DNA from: Pseudomonadota bacterium
Lineage (GTDB): Bacteria > Pseudomonadota > Alphaproteobacteria > Micavibrionales > CSBR16-224
Direction of reading: 5' to 3'
Assembly (NCBI GenBank): GCA_013285465.1
Contig: CP053449.1
Span: 1,363,540 to 1,427,539, forward strand
DNA length: 64,000 nucleotides
In this document: positions 38,096-46,628 of the stretch, in pieces
How the letters are laid out: each line of letters starts with the position of its first letter
Numbering within the stretch: the first letter of the stretch is position 1
Notes under the pieces: model-generated
What the model was told of the DNA's origin: nothing
Seen by the model: only the letters and a program-made list of their open reading frames with translations
Databases searched by the model: none
Position numbers and translations under genes: made by a program

Positions 38096-38668
38096 TTATG
38101 CCTCAATCAGCTGACGCATAGCTTTCAGATCGTCCAGCATAGCACGCAGAATTTCGCGGCGCTGGGTTTTGAGCTTTGCAATCGCCGGAGCAGCTGTCTG
38201 CGTTTCCACATCCATGGGCGCATCATCGGCCTCGGCAACGGCGGCAACTGTTTCCTTCAGATCTTCCACTTCGCTTGTCAGCACTTCTTCGACCTTTTTA
38301 TCGAGCACTGCGACACTGCCGCGTGTGGATTTCAGAAGTTTCTGAACGCCGCGAATAGTATAGCCTTTTTCGTAGAGCAGGTGGTGGATGCGCTGCAGCA
38401 GCTCAACATCCTCAGGGCGGTAGTAACGACGTCCGCCGCCGCGTTTCAGCGGTTTAACCTGTGTGAATTTGCTTTCCCAAAAACGCAGAACATGCTGCTG
38501 AACCCCCAGCATGGAGGCAACTTCACTAATTGTGCGAAAAGCACCGGAAGCTTTTTTACCGCGGCGTGATTTCCGCGAAACCTGCGTTTCGCCCGAATCT
38601 TCCTGCTGCGTTTTTTGCTGTTTGTCCCATTCGTCCTGCCGTGTCTTCCCTTGCATCAAATTCCTCAT
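38096..38668 (-). CDS. MerR-family transcriptional regulator
   Basis: 190 residues. A MerR DNA-binding domain lies at about 44-112 ([52 protein letters not shown]), preceded by a basic Gln-rich tail and followed by an acidic/Ala-rich region with no effector-binding cysteines. It is the MerR gene that commonly follows ihfA in alphaproteobacteria; its regulon is not known to me. It starts 48 bases after ihfA and is probably cotranscribed. Confidence 0.88.
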   Translation of the reverse strand: MRNLMQGKTRQDEWDKQQKTQQEDSGETQVSRKSRRGKKASGAFRTISEVASMLGVQQHVLRFWESKFTQVKPLKRGGGRRYYRPEDVELLQRIHHLLYEKGYTIRGVQKLLKSTRGSVAVLDKKVEEVLTSEVEDLKETVAAVAEADDAPMDVETQTAAPAIAKLKTQRREILRAMLDDLKAMRQLIEA

Positions 38669-38716
38669 CTGTCTTCTAAATAAAATATCCCAAATACCTG
38701 TAATATATTATACACC

Positions 38717-39022
38717 TTAGACGTCGTGATTATCAACACGCTCTTTCAATGTATTGCTGGCACGGAAGCTGAGAACACGGCGCGGCAGAATCGGCACTTC
38801 CTCGCCTGTCTTGGGATTGCGGCCAATTCTCTGGCCTTTCTGGCGAACGGTAAATGTTCCGAAGGAGGAGATTTTGACAACCTCTCCACGCTCAAGTGCG
38901 GTGCAGATTTCTTCTAAAACCATCTCGACCAGATCAGCCGATTCGTTGCGGGAAAGACCGACTTCTTCATAAACGGCCTGGCTTAAGTCTGCGCGTGTGA
39001 TTGTGTTGCCTGTGGTACTCAT
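38717..39022 (-). CDS. ihfA: integration host factor subunit alpha
   Basis: 101 residues from [14 protein letters not shown]; the longer in-frame extension is rejected as it has no family similarity. IHF-alpha/beta binds and sharply bends DNA in recombination, replication and transcription. The DNA-bending arm with its Pro is visible ([12 protein letters not shown]), as are [16 protein letters not shown] and [11 protein letters not shown]. It has its own promoter and precedes merR. Confidence 0.95.
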   Translation of the reverse strand: MSTTGNTITRADLSQAVYEEVGLSRNESADLVEMVLEEICTALERGEVVKISSFGTFTVRQKGQRIGRNPKTGEEVPILPRRVLSFRASNTLKERVDNHDV

Positions 39023-39079
39023 GTGCTGTGACACTCCCCTATTTTTAAATGATTCATCTTTCAAAACCAAAGCTTTGAC

Positions 39080-39108
39080 AGGCTAGCGGAAGCGGTAAAA
39101 ACAGTCAA
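39080..39108 (-). promoter_or_regulatory. probable promoter of ihfA-merR
   Basis: TTGACT (39103-39108) and TAGCCT (39080-39085), 17 bases apart on the minus strand, lie between the fabH terminator and ihfA. Confidence 0.5.
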
Positions 39109-39112
39109 TAAC

Positions 39113-39142
39113 AAAGCATTAAAAAATAACTGCTTACGCAGT
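39113..39142 (-). terminator. intrinsic terminator after fabH
   Basis: On the minus strand a short stem ACTGC-GTAA-GCAGT (39129-39142) is followed by TTATTTTTTAAT. It is only 5 bp, so probably leaky. Confidence 0.55.
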
Positions 39143-39174
39143 GAAACTTCGCATGGAAAAAGAACGCGAAAATT

Positions 39175-40143
39175 CTACCAGCGCACCAGCGCGGAGCCCC
39201 ATGTCAGGCCGCCCCCCATTGCCTCGAGCAACAGTAAATCATTTTCACGAATGCGTCCATCCTGAACCGCTTCATGCAACGCCAAGGGAATCGAGGCAGC
39301 AGAAGTATTTCCATGTTTCCCGACAGTTAGAACGACTTTTTCAAGCGGCATTTTGAGTTTCTTGGCCGTGCTTTCAATGATACGGCGGTTCGCCTGATGC
39401 GGCACCAGCCAGTCAATATCCGCAGACGTCAACCCGTTGGCATCCAGCGCTTCCCGCACCGCTTCGCTCATCCTTGTGACGGCATGGCGGAAGACCTCCT
39501 GCCCGTTCATACGGACATGCCCCGTTGTTCCCGTTGTCGACGGACCGCCATCGACATAAAGCAGATCACGATGTCGGCCTTCCGAATGCAGATGCGTTGA
39601 TAAAATACCGCGCTCGCTTTCCGCATGGCCTTCCAGAACGACAGCAGCAGCACCATCGCCGAACAGCACACAGGTGGTGCGGTCTTCCCAGTCCAGAATC
39701 GAGGTGAAATGATCTGCGCCGATCACAAGGGCGCGTTTCACCTGCCCCGTCGTGACAAAGTTATTGGCAACCGACAATGCGTAAACAAAACCCGAGCAGA
39801 CCGCCTGCACGTCAAAAGCAAAACCGTGATCGCCCATACCGATCTTGTCCTGTACCGTCACAGCTGTTGCGGGGAATGTCTGATCCGGCGTGGTGGTTGC
39901 CAGAACAATCACATCAATATCGCTGCCGTCGATACCGGCATTTTTTAATGCCTGGCGCGCAGCTTCCGTCGCCATAAAAGAGGTTGTTTCGCCTTCGCCC
40001 GCAATGTGGCGGGATTCGATGCCTGTGCGCTGGCGCACCCATTCATCGGAGGTATCGACCGTTTTGGCCAATTCGTCATTACTGACGCTTTTTTTCGGCA
40101 AATAAGCGCCCGTGCCGATAATGCGCGCGCGAATTCCGGTCAT
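39175..40143 (-). CDS. fabH: beta-ketoacyl-ACP synthase III
   Basis: 322 residues, standard. FabH starts fatty-acid synthesis by condensing an acyl-CoA primer with malonyl-ACP. The catalytic triad is intact: C116 in [10 protein letters not shown]249 in VPHQANRR and N279 in [10 protein letters not shown]. It overlaps plsX by 4 bases, the common plsX-fabH coupling. Confidence 0.97.
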   Translation of the reverse strand: MTGIRARIIGTGAYLPKKSVSNDELAKTVDTSDEWVRQRTGIESRHIAGEGETTSFMATEAARQALKNAGIDGSDIDVIVLATTTPDQTFPATAVTVQDKIGMGDHGFAFDVQAVCSGFVYALSVANNFVTTGQVKRALVIGADHFTSILDWEDRTTCVLFGDGAAAVVLEGHAESERGILSTHLHSEGRHRDLLYVDGGPSTTGTTGHVRMNGQEVFRHAVTRMSEAVREALDANGLTSADIDWLVPHQANRRIIESTAKKLKMPLEKVVLTVGKHGNTSAASIPLALHEAVQDGRIRENDLLLLEAMGGGLTWGSALVRW

Positions 40144-41204
40144 ACCGCTTTCTCCACCCCGTCTTCCGCCGCAGGCAACCCCGTATCACCGGTTTTATCA
40201 AGCGCTGCGGCCAGATGTTTATTCATATCGCCCGCAATCATCTTGGCGCCCACTCCGACAGCATTAGCAAAGCCCAGCGCATCCATACCGCCGTGACTTT
40301 TCACGCATAAGCCGCGCAATCCCATGAAAACGCCGCCGTTATAACGGCGCGGATCCATACTGTGTTTCAATTTACGCAAAGCCGGAATCATAAAAGGATA
40401 GCCAAGCCAGCCGATCGGCGAATGCTTGAAGGACTGCTTCATCATATGCGCGACCAGACGCGCCGTACCTTCCGATGCCTTCAGCGTAATATTTCCGGTA
40501 AAGCCGTCTGTCACGACAACATCGACAACGCCTTTCATAATGTCATCACCCTCGGCATAACCGACAAATTCCCCCGGCAGCGACATTTCAGCCAGCAGAT
40601 GTGCCGCTTCCTTCACTTCTTCACTGCCCTTCATTTCCTCTGAACCGACATTCAAAAGCGCAATCTGCGGCTTTTCGACTTTCAGCACGACCTGCGCAAA
40701 AATAGCGCCCAGCACGGCGAATTCCGTCAGATTTTTTGCCGTGCATTGAATATTCGCCCCCAGATCCAGCAAAACGGTTTTCCGCCCCTTTTGCATGGTC
40801 GGATAATAAGAGGCAATCGCCGGACGGGAAACATTGGGAAGCGGCTTTAAACCAAACAGCGCCATCGCCATCAGCGCACCGGTATTGCCCGCCGAAACGA
40901 CACAGGCGGCATCACCCTCTGCAACGGCCTGCACGGCCAGACTCATGCTGGAGTTTTTACGGTGACGCAATGCGGCTGACGGCTTGTCATCCGGCAACAC
41001 CATTTCTTCCGTATGGCGAATCTCTGATTTTTTACGCAAGGACGGGCGGGCATCAATCAACGGTTTGATTCTTGCCTCGTCACCCGTGAAAATATAAGAC
41101 AGTTCGGGATGGCTTCGCAGCGCCAGCACGGCACCGTCAATGACATGATCCGGCGCTTCATCGCCGCCCATCGCATCCAGTGCCATTGTGAATTTTTGCT
41201 GCAA
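40140..41204 (-). CDS. plsX: phosphate acyltransferase PlsX
   Basis: 354 residues. PlsX turns acyl-ACP into acyl-phosphate for PlsY, linking fatty-acid and phospholipid synthesis. Visible: [51 protein letters not shown] and [17 protein letters not shown]. It lies between rpmF and fabH in the usual proteobacterial order. Confidence 0.97.
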   Translation of the reverse strand: MQQKFTMALDAMGGDEAPDHVIDGAVLALRSHPELSYIFTGDEARIKPLIDARPSLRKKSEIRHTEEMVLPDDKPSAALRHRKNSSMSLAVQAVAEGDAACVVSAGNTGALMAMALFGLKPLPNVSRPAIASYYPTMQKGRKTVLLDLGANIQCTAKNLTEFAVLGAIFAQVVLKVEKPQIALLNVGSEEMKGSEEVKEAAHLLAEMSLPGEFVGYAEGDDIMKGVVDVVVTDGFTGNITLKASEGTARLVAHMMKQSFKHSPIGWLGYPFMIPALRKLKHSMDPRRYNGGVFMGLRGLCVKSHGGMDALGFANAVGVGAKMIAGDMNKHLAAALDKTGDTGLPAAEDGVEKAV

Positions 41205-41299
41205 AACCGCCGTCTCCCGTTGTCATGCGAAACCAGCACAGAGCCCAAGCGTTTCTGTGCTGTTCCTATTTGCGCATTACCTGTTATTTAGTCTTTTAA

Positions 41300-41479
41300 T
41301 TATTCAGCAGGTTCGATAATTTGCTGGCCCTTGTACATGCCTGTTTTCAGGCAGACATGGTGCGGGCGTACGAATTCGCCGGTCGTCTTATCTTCGGCAT
41401 AAGCCGGAGACGACAGGGAATGGTGCGAACGGCGCATATTGCGTTTCGACTTCGAGGTTTTCTTCTTAGGTACAGCCAT
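41300..41479 (-). CDS. rpmF: 50S ribosomal protein L32
   Basis: 59 residues starting [20 protein letters not shown] and ending GQQIIEPAE. The start is the universal L32 N-terminus. Of the zinc cysteines seen in some L32 proteins only one (HVCLKTG) is present, so it is the zinc-independent type. It sits 95 bases before plsX, the classic rpmF-plsX-fabH order, behind its own promoter. Confidence 0.96.
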   Translation of the reverse strand: MAVPKKKTSKSKRNMRRSHHSLSSPAYAEDKTTGEFVRPHHVCLKTGMYKGQQIIEPAE

Positions 41480-41564
41480 TGCCTTATCCTTTGTCCTTTA
41501 TCTTTATCGTCTTCTTTTCAAAATCCTTTTTTCCTGTCCTCCCCTCGGGAGGCGGAAACGCTTT

Positions 41565-41593
41565 TATATAATACATCACAGCAGAAAGTGCAA
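41565..41593 (-). promoter_or_regulatory. promoter of rpmF-plsX-fabH
   Basis: TTGCAC (41588-41593) and TATATA (41565-41570) on the minus strand are 17 bases apart. The leader holds a small GC-rich hairpin (CCTCCC/GGGAGG). The sRNA promoter on the other strand starts only about 45 bases away, making this a divergent promoter pair. Confidence 0.7.
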
Positions 41594-41636
41594 GCATATT
41601 TCTTATATATGGCGCTTCTCCGCGAAAAAGAGCAAT

Positions 41637-41665
41637 TTGCAAAAAATTTTACGAAAACTTAATAT
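41637..41665 (+). promoter_or_regulatory. promoter of the candidate small RNA
   Basis: TTGCAA (41637-41642), exactly 17 bases, then TAATAT (41660-41665) on the plus strand. No open reading frame with a binding site follows; the transcript would begin near 41672. Confidence 0.7.
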
Positions 41666-41671
41666 TGTTAT

Positions 41672-41783
41672 GCAATACTGGAATTATAGGGTTTTAAGTC
41701 TTCAGTTGAATGTGTATTGCTCGCTCCAAAGTTGGTTGAATGAAATTGTAGCCGGGATGTTCTCATCCCGGCTATTTTTTTTT
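41672..41783 (+). ncRNA. candidate small RNA of about 112 nt
   Basis: A near-consensus promoter ends 6 bases before this stretch and a textbook intrinsic terminator closes it. The predicted 5' end starts directly with GCAATAC, which pairs with GTATTGC at 41714-41720 to close a large stem-loop. A small CCAA/TTGG hairpin follows, and then the 11-bp terminator stem. It encodes no plausible peptide. It is antisense only to the last bases of the winged-helix gene (41772-42341). I recognise no Rfam family; 6S RNA, tmRNA and SRP RNA do not fit by size or motif. Confidence 0.62.
41749..41783 (+). terminator. strong intrinsic terminator ending the candidate small RNA
   Basis: An 11-bp perfect stem (TAGCCGGGATG/CATCCCGGCTA, 4-base loop) is followed by nine T on the plus strand. 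The polarity is clear: on the minus strand no T-run follows the stem. Its 3' arm overlaps the stop codon of the minus-strand regulator gene. Confidence 0.92.
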
Positions 41784-42341
41784 GTTTCCCGTGAAGATAT
41801 AGCCTTCTTCGCCCGTTTCAATCAGCGGCTCTCCCGAAAGAGCCTGAATCTTCTGCCGCAGGCGGTAAATATGAGTTTCCAGCGTGCGGGTATTGACTGC
41901 GGCATTATATTTCCAGACATTTTCCAGCAATTCCGCCCGGGTCACATTCTCTCCTGTACGGTTATAAAGATACAGCAGAATATCAGCCTCTTTTTCGGTC
42001 AGGGATGCTTCCCCGCTCCCCGATTTCAGGCGCAAAATCCGTTCCGCAGGAATAAAGCGGCATTTTCCGATTGTCAGAACCTGCTTCAGGCTTGCCGCTT
42101 CCTGCCGGGCAAAAAACTGTCCGATCATATCCAAAAGCACCCCGGCACGCAGCGGTATCTTGACGGCCAAATCGCGCCCATCGTTCCTCTCCGCCGCATG
42201 ATCCACCAAGCGCAGGTCATATTCCGCTTTTCCGTCATCACGCAACAATGTGTAATGCACAGACAGAAAGGCTTCCAACGCATCCGCCAGCACATCATCC
42301 TGCACCGACAGCGCGATTCGTTTTTCTGTGTCTTTCCCCAT
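41772..42341 (-). CDS. winged-helix (OmpR/PhoB-type) regulator with degenerate receiver
   Basis: 189 residues. The C-terminal half (about 87-185) is a PhoB-type winged helix (SLTEKEADILLYLYNRTGEN, the recognition helix NTRTLETHIYRLRQKI, then EEGYIFTG). The N-terminal part (about 8-80) resembles a shortened receiver (LVDHAAERNDGRDLAVKIPL) but lacks a clear phosphoacceptor Asp pocket. It probably binds DNA without classical phosphorylation. Targets are unknown. Its stop codon lies inside the sRNA terminator on the other strand. Confidence 0.75.
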   Translation of the reverse strand: MGKDTEKRIALSVQDDVLADALEAFLSVHYTLLRDDGKAEYDLRLVDHAAERNDGRDLAVKIPLRAGVLLDMIGQFFARQEAASLKQVLTIGKCRFIPAERILRLKSGSGEASLTEKEADILLYLYNRTGENVTRAELLENVWKYNAAVNTRTLETHIYRLRQKIQALSGEPLIETGEEGYIFTGNKKK

Positions 42342-42412
42342 GATTGCAACGCTTTGTTAAGAATGTTTCTGGTAAGCTATAAATTAGGGCAAAAACGATA
42401 CGGGCGCAAATA

Positions 42413-42724
42413 ATGGCTCAGGAAAAATCCATTACTGATTACGAAGTCATGTTCACCATGCATACCGGCGTAACGGTACTGGTGAGCAAATTAAAGGAAT
42501 TCGATAAAATCAACGGCGAAGGTCTGCATTTTCAGATCAGCCCCGATCAGTGTCTGCAAGTCGAAACCCCTGAAGCCCTGATCATCATCAAGGATTTAAG
42601 CAGCGATTACCTTGAAGAAGCGCTGGAGCGCGGCTTTATCATGTTCTATGAGCTGGAGGATGACGAGGTCGTACGCTGCACCCCCTGCCAGATCCACCGG
42701 CAGCAGGCGCGCGCAAAAACCTAG
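42413..42724 (+). CDS. small soluble protein of unknown function
   Basis: 103 residues, acidic, with no signal peptide or membrane segment. The stretch FQISPDQCLQVETPEALII and the end CTPCQIHRQQARAKT (a CxxC) are its most distinctive parts. It is transcribed away from the winged-helix regulator and ends 39 bases before the fba stop on the other strand. I do not recognise a family. Confidence 0.6.
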   Translation: MAQEKSITDYEVMFTMHTGVTVLVSKLKEFDKINGEGLHFQISPDQCLQVETPEALIIIKDLSSDYLEEALERGFIMFYELEDDEVVRCTPCQIHRQQARAKT

Positions 42725-42763
42725 AAATTTCCTAAAAAAGCCGAAAAAACCTAGCCCGCAGCC

Positions 42764-43864
42764 TTAAGCGGCAAGCTCATCCGTTTTTTTTAGCGCCAAA
42801 GACTTTCCTGCCGCACCAAGATCGGCAAATGCCTCATCCAGACGTGCCGCCATGCCTTTTTCCGCCTCCCGCAGCCATTTACGGGGATCATATTGCTTTT
42901 TATACGGCGTGCCGTCTTCAGGATCGATCTGATATTTGAAGGCTTTCGCATTGGTTTCGACATATTTGCCGACAGGCGCGGCGAATGCAAATTGCGTATC
43001 CGTATCGATATTCATTTTGAAAACGCCATAGGTCAAAGATTCCGAAATTTTCGCCTTTTCAGAGCCGGAACCGCCATGGAAGACCAGATCAAGCGGGTTT
43101 TTACCCGTATTATGGCTCTTTTGCACCAGATCCTGCGAATTTTTCAGGATTTCAGGGCGTAATTTGACGTTTCCGGGCTTATAAACGCCGTGAACATTGC
43201 CAAAAGAGGCCGCAAGCGTGAAATGTCCGATCGGATTCAGTGTTTCATAGGCACGCAGACAGTCTTCCGGCTGCGTGTAAAGATGCGGGTTATCCGCACC
43301 GATATCATCATCGGAGCCGACACCGTCCTCCTCGCCGCCTGTTACGCCGAGCTCAATCTCGATACTCATGCCAAGCGGCACCATGCGTTTCAGCAAACGT
43401 GCGGATTCCGACAGGTTGAAATCAATATCATCCGCCGACAGATCCAGCATATGCGAGGTAAAGAGCGGCTTGCCCGTTTCTTTGAAATGCTGTTCGCCAT
43501 GATCCAGCATCGCCTCGACCCAGGGGATCAGCGCACGGTTGGCATGGTCGGTATGCAGAACAACGCAAACGCCGTAATGTTCCGCCAGCAGATGCACATG
43601 TTTGGCCGCAGCGACCGCGCCCAGAACTTTTGCCGCAAATCCGTCTTCCATGCCTTTTCCGGCATAGAATTCCGCGCCGCCGTTAGACAGCTGGATAATG
43701 ACATCGGATTTATTCTTTTGCGCCGCTTCCAGTACTGCATTGACGGAATTTGTACCGACAACATTGACAGCCGGCAATGCATAGCCGCCATCCTTACAGG
43801 CTTTCACCAGTGTCAGATATTCCTCACCGGTGACAACGCCGGGCTTCAGTCCTGTTTTGCTCAT
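42764..43864 (-). CDS. fba: class II fructose-bisphosphate aldolase
   Basis: 366 residues, the FbaA (class IIA) type. It cleaves or forms fructose-1,6-bisphosphate with zinc. Visible: YALPAVNVVGTNSVNAVLEA, the zinc-site VVLHTDHANRALIPW, IEIELGVTGGEEDGVG and DLVFHGGSGSEKAKI. It is monocistronic here, some 0.7 kb from gapA with only the SprA-like gene between them. Confidence 0.95.
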   Translation of the reverse strand: MSKTGLKPGVVTGEEYLTLVKACKDGGYALPAVNVVGTNSVNAVLEAAQKNKSDVIIQLSNGGAEFYAGKGMEDGFAAKVLGAVAAAKHVHLLAEHYGVCVVLHTDHANRALIPWVEAMLDHGEQHFKETGKPLFTSHMLDLSADDIDFNLSESARLLKRMVPLGMSIEIELGVTGGEEDGVGSDDDIGADNPHLYTQPEDCLRAYETLNPIGHFTLAASFGNVHGVYKPGNVKLRPEILKNSQDLVQKSHNTGKNPLDLVFHGGSGSEKAKISESLTYGVFKMNIDTDTQFAFAAPVGKYVETNAKAFKYQIDPEDGTPYKKQYDPRKWLREAEKGMAARLDEAFADLGAAGKSLALKKTDELAA

Positions 43865-43937
43865 TTTCGCACCTCTTGCTGTTGAAATAGGGTTATTCGC
43901 ACGGGAAGTCTAGCAAATCCTCCCCGAAGGATAAAGC

Positions 43938-44531
43938 CTAAACGGCAATGTCCAGCAAGATGCCCGTGATATCTTCCGTGGTCTGTCGCGTGGTCTTTTC
44001 CGCATCGGAAAATGCCTGCAATGCGGCCAACAGCCCGTTTTGCTGTCCACCCTCACCGCGCCGCTCCGCAGCTTCTTCCGCACGCTCCTGACGCAATTCG
44101 GCCTGCGCCTGCAATTTGGTCTGCTGCGCCTGCGCCGCGACCTGCACATCCTGCGGTGACGGCTCCGCCGGTGCCAAAGCCGCGCGGATGACGATCTCCA
44201 TTTTACGGATGGTTTCTTCCGGATTGCCGCGCACGGCTGATGCGTCAATCTGCACTTCACCCCCGACGGCATATTCACGCCCGTCCGGTCCTGTGACCGT
44301 ATCAAAGCTGACCGCACCGGCATACGGGCCGCCAACGGATTTATGCGCTTGTTCATGGGCGCGCACTTCGATATCACGCTGTTTTAGCTCACGGACGGTT
44401 TTTTCTTCCGCCTCCGTCAGCCCTTCGGCATTGGTTTGTTGCTGATTTTGCCGTGCAGAAGCCTGCTCCGGCGCAATGGCGGCCGGACGCTGCACAGGAA
44501 TAGAAAACTGTACACCAGAAATCGCTGTCAT
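43938..44531 (-). CDS. SprA-related / CJM1_0395-family putative metalloprotease
   Basis: 197 residues. A central HEQAH motif (59-63) in [17 protein letters not shown] matches HExxH zinc proteases, followed by the family blocks [19 protein letters not shown] and [20 protein letters not shown]. The C-terminus is a long Gln/Ala/Glu-rich helix. Proteolysis is inferred from the motif only. The start codon immediately follows a 10-bp hairpin that contains its Shine-Dalgarno-like sequence. Confidence 0.8.
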   Translation of the reverse strand: MTAISGVQFSIPVQRPAAIAPEQASARQNQQQTNAEGLTEAEEKTVRELKQRDIEVRAHEQAHKSVGGPYAGAVSFDTVTGPDGREYAVGGEVQIDASAVRGNPEETIRKMEIVIRAALAPAEPSPQDVQVAAQAQQTKLQAQAELRQERAEEAAERRGEGGQQNGLLAALQAFSDAEKTTRQTTEDITGILLDIAV

Positions 44532-44559
44532 ACCTTATTCCATTTTACAGGAATAAGGT
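44532..44559 (-). promoter_or_regulatory. hairpin abutting the start codon of the SprA-like gene
   Basis: Perfect 10-bp arms ACCTTATTCC and GGAATAAGGT surround an 8-base loop. In the minus-strand mRNA the 3' arm, which carries GGA and AAGG, ends directly at the ATG, so the ribosome binding site would be buried when the stem is folded. It also lies 25 bases after the gapA stop but has no U-run. Confidence 0.55.
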
Positions 44560-44584
44560 TGACTATGCGTTAAAATACAATGAT

Positions 44585-45589
44585 TTAGAGAGATGCCAGC
44601 TTCACAGCCGTATCCGACATACGGCTGGAGAAACCCCATTCGTTGTCATACCAGCTCATCACACGGATCAGACGGCCATCCAGCGCTTTGGTCTCGTTCA
44701 GTGCGAAAATAGAAGAACGGGGATCATGGTTAAAGTCGCTGGAGACCAGCGGCTCGTCATAATAGCCCAGCACACCGTGCATGGCACCGTCAGCCGCCGC
44801 TTTGATCGCGGCGTTGATTTCTTCGACCGTCGTGTCTTTTTCCGCAACGAATTTCAGATCAACAACCGAGACATTCGGGGTCGGCACACGAATAGCCACG
44901 CCGTCCAGCTTGCCTTTCAGCTGGGGCAGTACTTTGCCGACAGCACGCGCCGCACCCGTTGAAGTCGGGATCATGTTGCAAGCCCCTGCCCGTGCGCGGT
45001 GCAGGTCTTTATGCATCGTATCAACAATACGCTGATCGCCGGTATAGCTGTGGATGGTCGTCATAAAGCCGTGTTTGATACCGACCGTCTCATGCAGAAC
45101 AGCGGCAACAGGTGCCAGACAGTTCGTGGTGCAGGAGGCGTTGGAGACGATTTTGTGATCGCCCGTCAAAGCATCACTGTTCACGCCGTAAACAACCGTA
45201 ATATCTTCATCCGTACCGGGGGCGGAAATCAGCACTTTGCGCGCACCCGCTTCCAGATGTTTGCCTGCGGCTTCGCGTCCGGTGAAAATACCCGTGCATT
45301 CCATCGCCACATCAACGCCCATATCACCCCAGGGCAGCGCCGTCGGGTCGCGTTCCTGAATACATTTCACTTCATGGCCGTTGATAATCAGATTGCCGTT
45401 TGCAACCGAGACATCCCCGTTAAAACGTCCGTGTACCGTGTCGTATTTCAACAAATGCGCATTGGTGTTTACATCCGCTAGATCGTTAATGGCAACGATT
45501 TCGACATCATTGCGTCCTGATTCAAAGGCCGCGCGCAGAACAAGGCGTCCGATACGTCCAAAACCGTTAATGGCAACACGTGCTGTCAT
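44585..45589 (-). CDS. gapA: type I glyceraldehyde-3-phosphate dehydrogenase
   Basis: 334 residues. It catalyses the oxidative phosphorylation of glyceraldehyde-3-phosphate. NAD-binding INGFGRIGRLVLRA opens the protein and the catalytic C153 lies in SNASCTTNCLAP; the C-terminal WYDNEWGFSSRM is present. An Asp-containing NAD pocket (AINDLAD) suggests NAD rather than NADP. An AGGAGG site precedes the ATG. Confidence 0.97.
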   Translation of the reverse strand: MTARVAINGFGRIGRLVLRAAFESGRNDVEIVAINDLADVNTNAHLLKYDTVHGRFNGDVSVANGNLIINGHEVKCIQERDPTALPWGDMGVDVAMECTGIFTGREAAGKHLEAGARKVLISAPGTDEDITVVYGVNSDALTGDHKIVSNASCTTNCLAPVAAVLHETVGIKHGFMTTIHSYTGDQRIVDTMHKDLHRARAGACNMIPTSTGAARAVGKVLPQLKGKLDGVAIRVPTPNVSVVDLKFVAEKDTTVEEINAAIKAAADGAMHGVLGYYDEPLVSSDFNHDPRSSIFALNETKALDGRLIRVMSWYDNEWGFSSRMSDTAVKLASL

Positions 45590-45692
45590 GATATTCCCTC
45601 CTGATTAAAAATGATCTCTTACCCTAAAGCCTTTTTACACCTGCTGCACTGCAAAAGACAAGAGTTAACGCATAGAAATATATTTTACATAT

Positions 45693-45721
45693 TTGCATTT
45701 TATCTATTTATTATGTATAAT
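45693..45721 (+). promoter_or_regulatory. promoter of the 45778 gene
   Basis: TTGCAT (45693-45698), 17 bases, then a perfect TATAAT (45716-45721) in a very AT-rich stretch. It lies 56 bases before the start codon. Confidence 0.75.
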
Positions 45722-45777
45722 AATATTGTGTGTGTGATTCTTTACTATGGCGGCGAATGCAAAAATAGGGGTGTGTA

Positions 45778-46182
45778 ATGCTGAATAACGATAAAAATCA
45801 ATACCATCAGGAAAATCGTCTTTTCGGATATGTCATTATCAATGCCGAAGGCGATGTGCTGGACGGTATGACAGATGACGGGCATCTGCATTTTACACCG
45901 CAATATGAATTGGCTGATCTGGATGCGCAGCCGATGCTGTTCCGCAACCGGATGCGCCTGCCCCGCAATATCACGGACAAACTCGACAGCAGCTTCGGTC
46001 TGGTGGAGGTACGTCTGGACAATGACGGCAAAGCCGACGCGGATGCCGTATTGCAAGGCCGTGTCATCGGCTCCGTTTCTTCGTTGCTGGCGGCGGTTGC
46101 CATGGATAAAAGCTTTGAAGATGTCAAAAGCTACGCCACGCGCCAAGACTTCCGCGAGAAAAACTACCGCGACAAGAAATAA
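45778..46182 (+). CDS. small protein of unknown function
   Basis: 134 residues, soluble, without signal peptide. It begins MLNNDKNQYHQENRLFGYVI and has the stretch QPMLFRNRMRLPRNI, then an acidic middle and a basic end. AGGGG lies 7 bases before the ATG and a near-perfect promoter precedes it, so it is likely expressed well. I do not recognise a family. Confidence 0.65.
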   Translation: MLNNDKNQYHQENRLFGYVIINAEGDVLDGMTDDGHLHFTPQYELADLDAQPMLFRNRMRLPRNITDKLDSSFGLVEVRLDNDGKADADAVLQGRVIGSVSSLLAAVAMDKSFEDVKSYATRQDFREKNYRDKK

Positions 46183-46204
46183 TCACAATTGATTGTCTGA
46201 AAGG

Positions 46205-46537
46205 TTAAACGGCTTCCTCAGCGGCGGCATTCGATGCTTCGACGCTTGCGAGTGCCTCTTCATGGCAGCGGCCCAGCTCCAGCCACAGGCGGGATTCGGA
46301 TACGCCCGGCAGGTCTTGCTGCACTTTGCCAATCACATCTTCAAAACCCGGCTCGTCCAGATCGAAAGACACCAAATGCTCGGCATAGGCTTTGGCCTCA
46401 GTCTCGCCCAGTTTCATCTGTTCCGCCGCCCATAATCCAAACAGCTTCACCATCCGGGCGCTGACTTTGAAGATCATTTCCTGATCGTGCTGGAATTTTG
46501 CCTCAAAAGCACTTAACCGTCTTTGGAAATTATCCAT
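46205..46537 (-). CDS. zeta-type inhibitor of F1-ATPase (DUF1476)
   Basis: 110 residues. The alphaproteobacterial zeta subunit blocks ATP hydrolysis by the F1 motor. The family pattern is visible: FEAKFQHDQEMIFKVSAR (11-28), KLFGLWAAEQMKLGETEAKA, and DLDEPGFEDVIGKV, with helices throughout. It is monocistronic and converges on the 45778 gene. The family is nearly confined to alphaproteobacteria, which supports the taxonomic call. Confidence 0.88.
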   Translation of the reverse strand: MDNFQRRLSAFEAKFQHDQEMIFKVSARMVKLFGLWAAEQMKLGETEAKAYAEHLVSFDLDEPGFEDVIGKVQQDLPGVSESRLWLELGRCHEEALASVEASNAAAEEAV

Positions 46538-46628
46538 CTTCTATACTCCTGATTACTGTTAACGGCACAACATCTGTACAAATTTCGCGCCCATTATGCG
46601 CAAGCGCGCCGTGGATTGCAAGCATGAC

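Noticed and set aside
41672-41783. Possibility that the small RNA is a Cas9 tracrRNA
   Set aside because: It has a terminator and a GTTTTAAG-like stretch, but there is no cas gene or repeat array in the window and the strong stem layout differs from anti-repeat plus nexus.
41439-42413. Open plus-strand frame of 324 codons across the sRNA and regulator region
   Set aside because: It crosses a strong terminator and runs antisense to rpmF's start and the whole winged-helix gene; no family similarity. It is a shadow frame.
42970-42990. GCGGCGAATGCAA recurring near 14280, 42980 and 45755
   Set aside because: Three copies of a 13-base word in 64 kb are within chance expectation and share no context.
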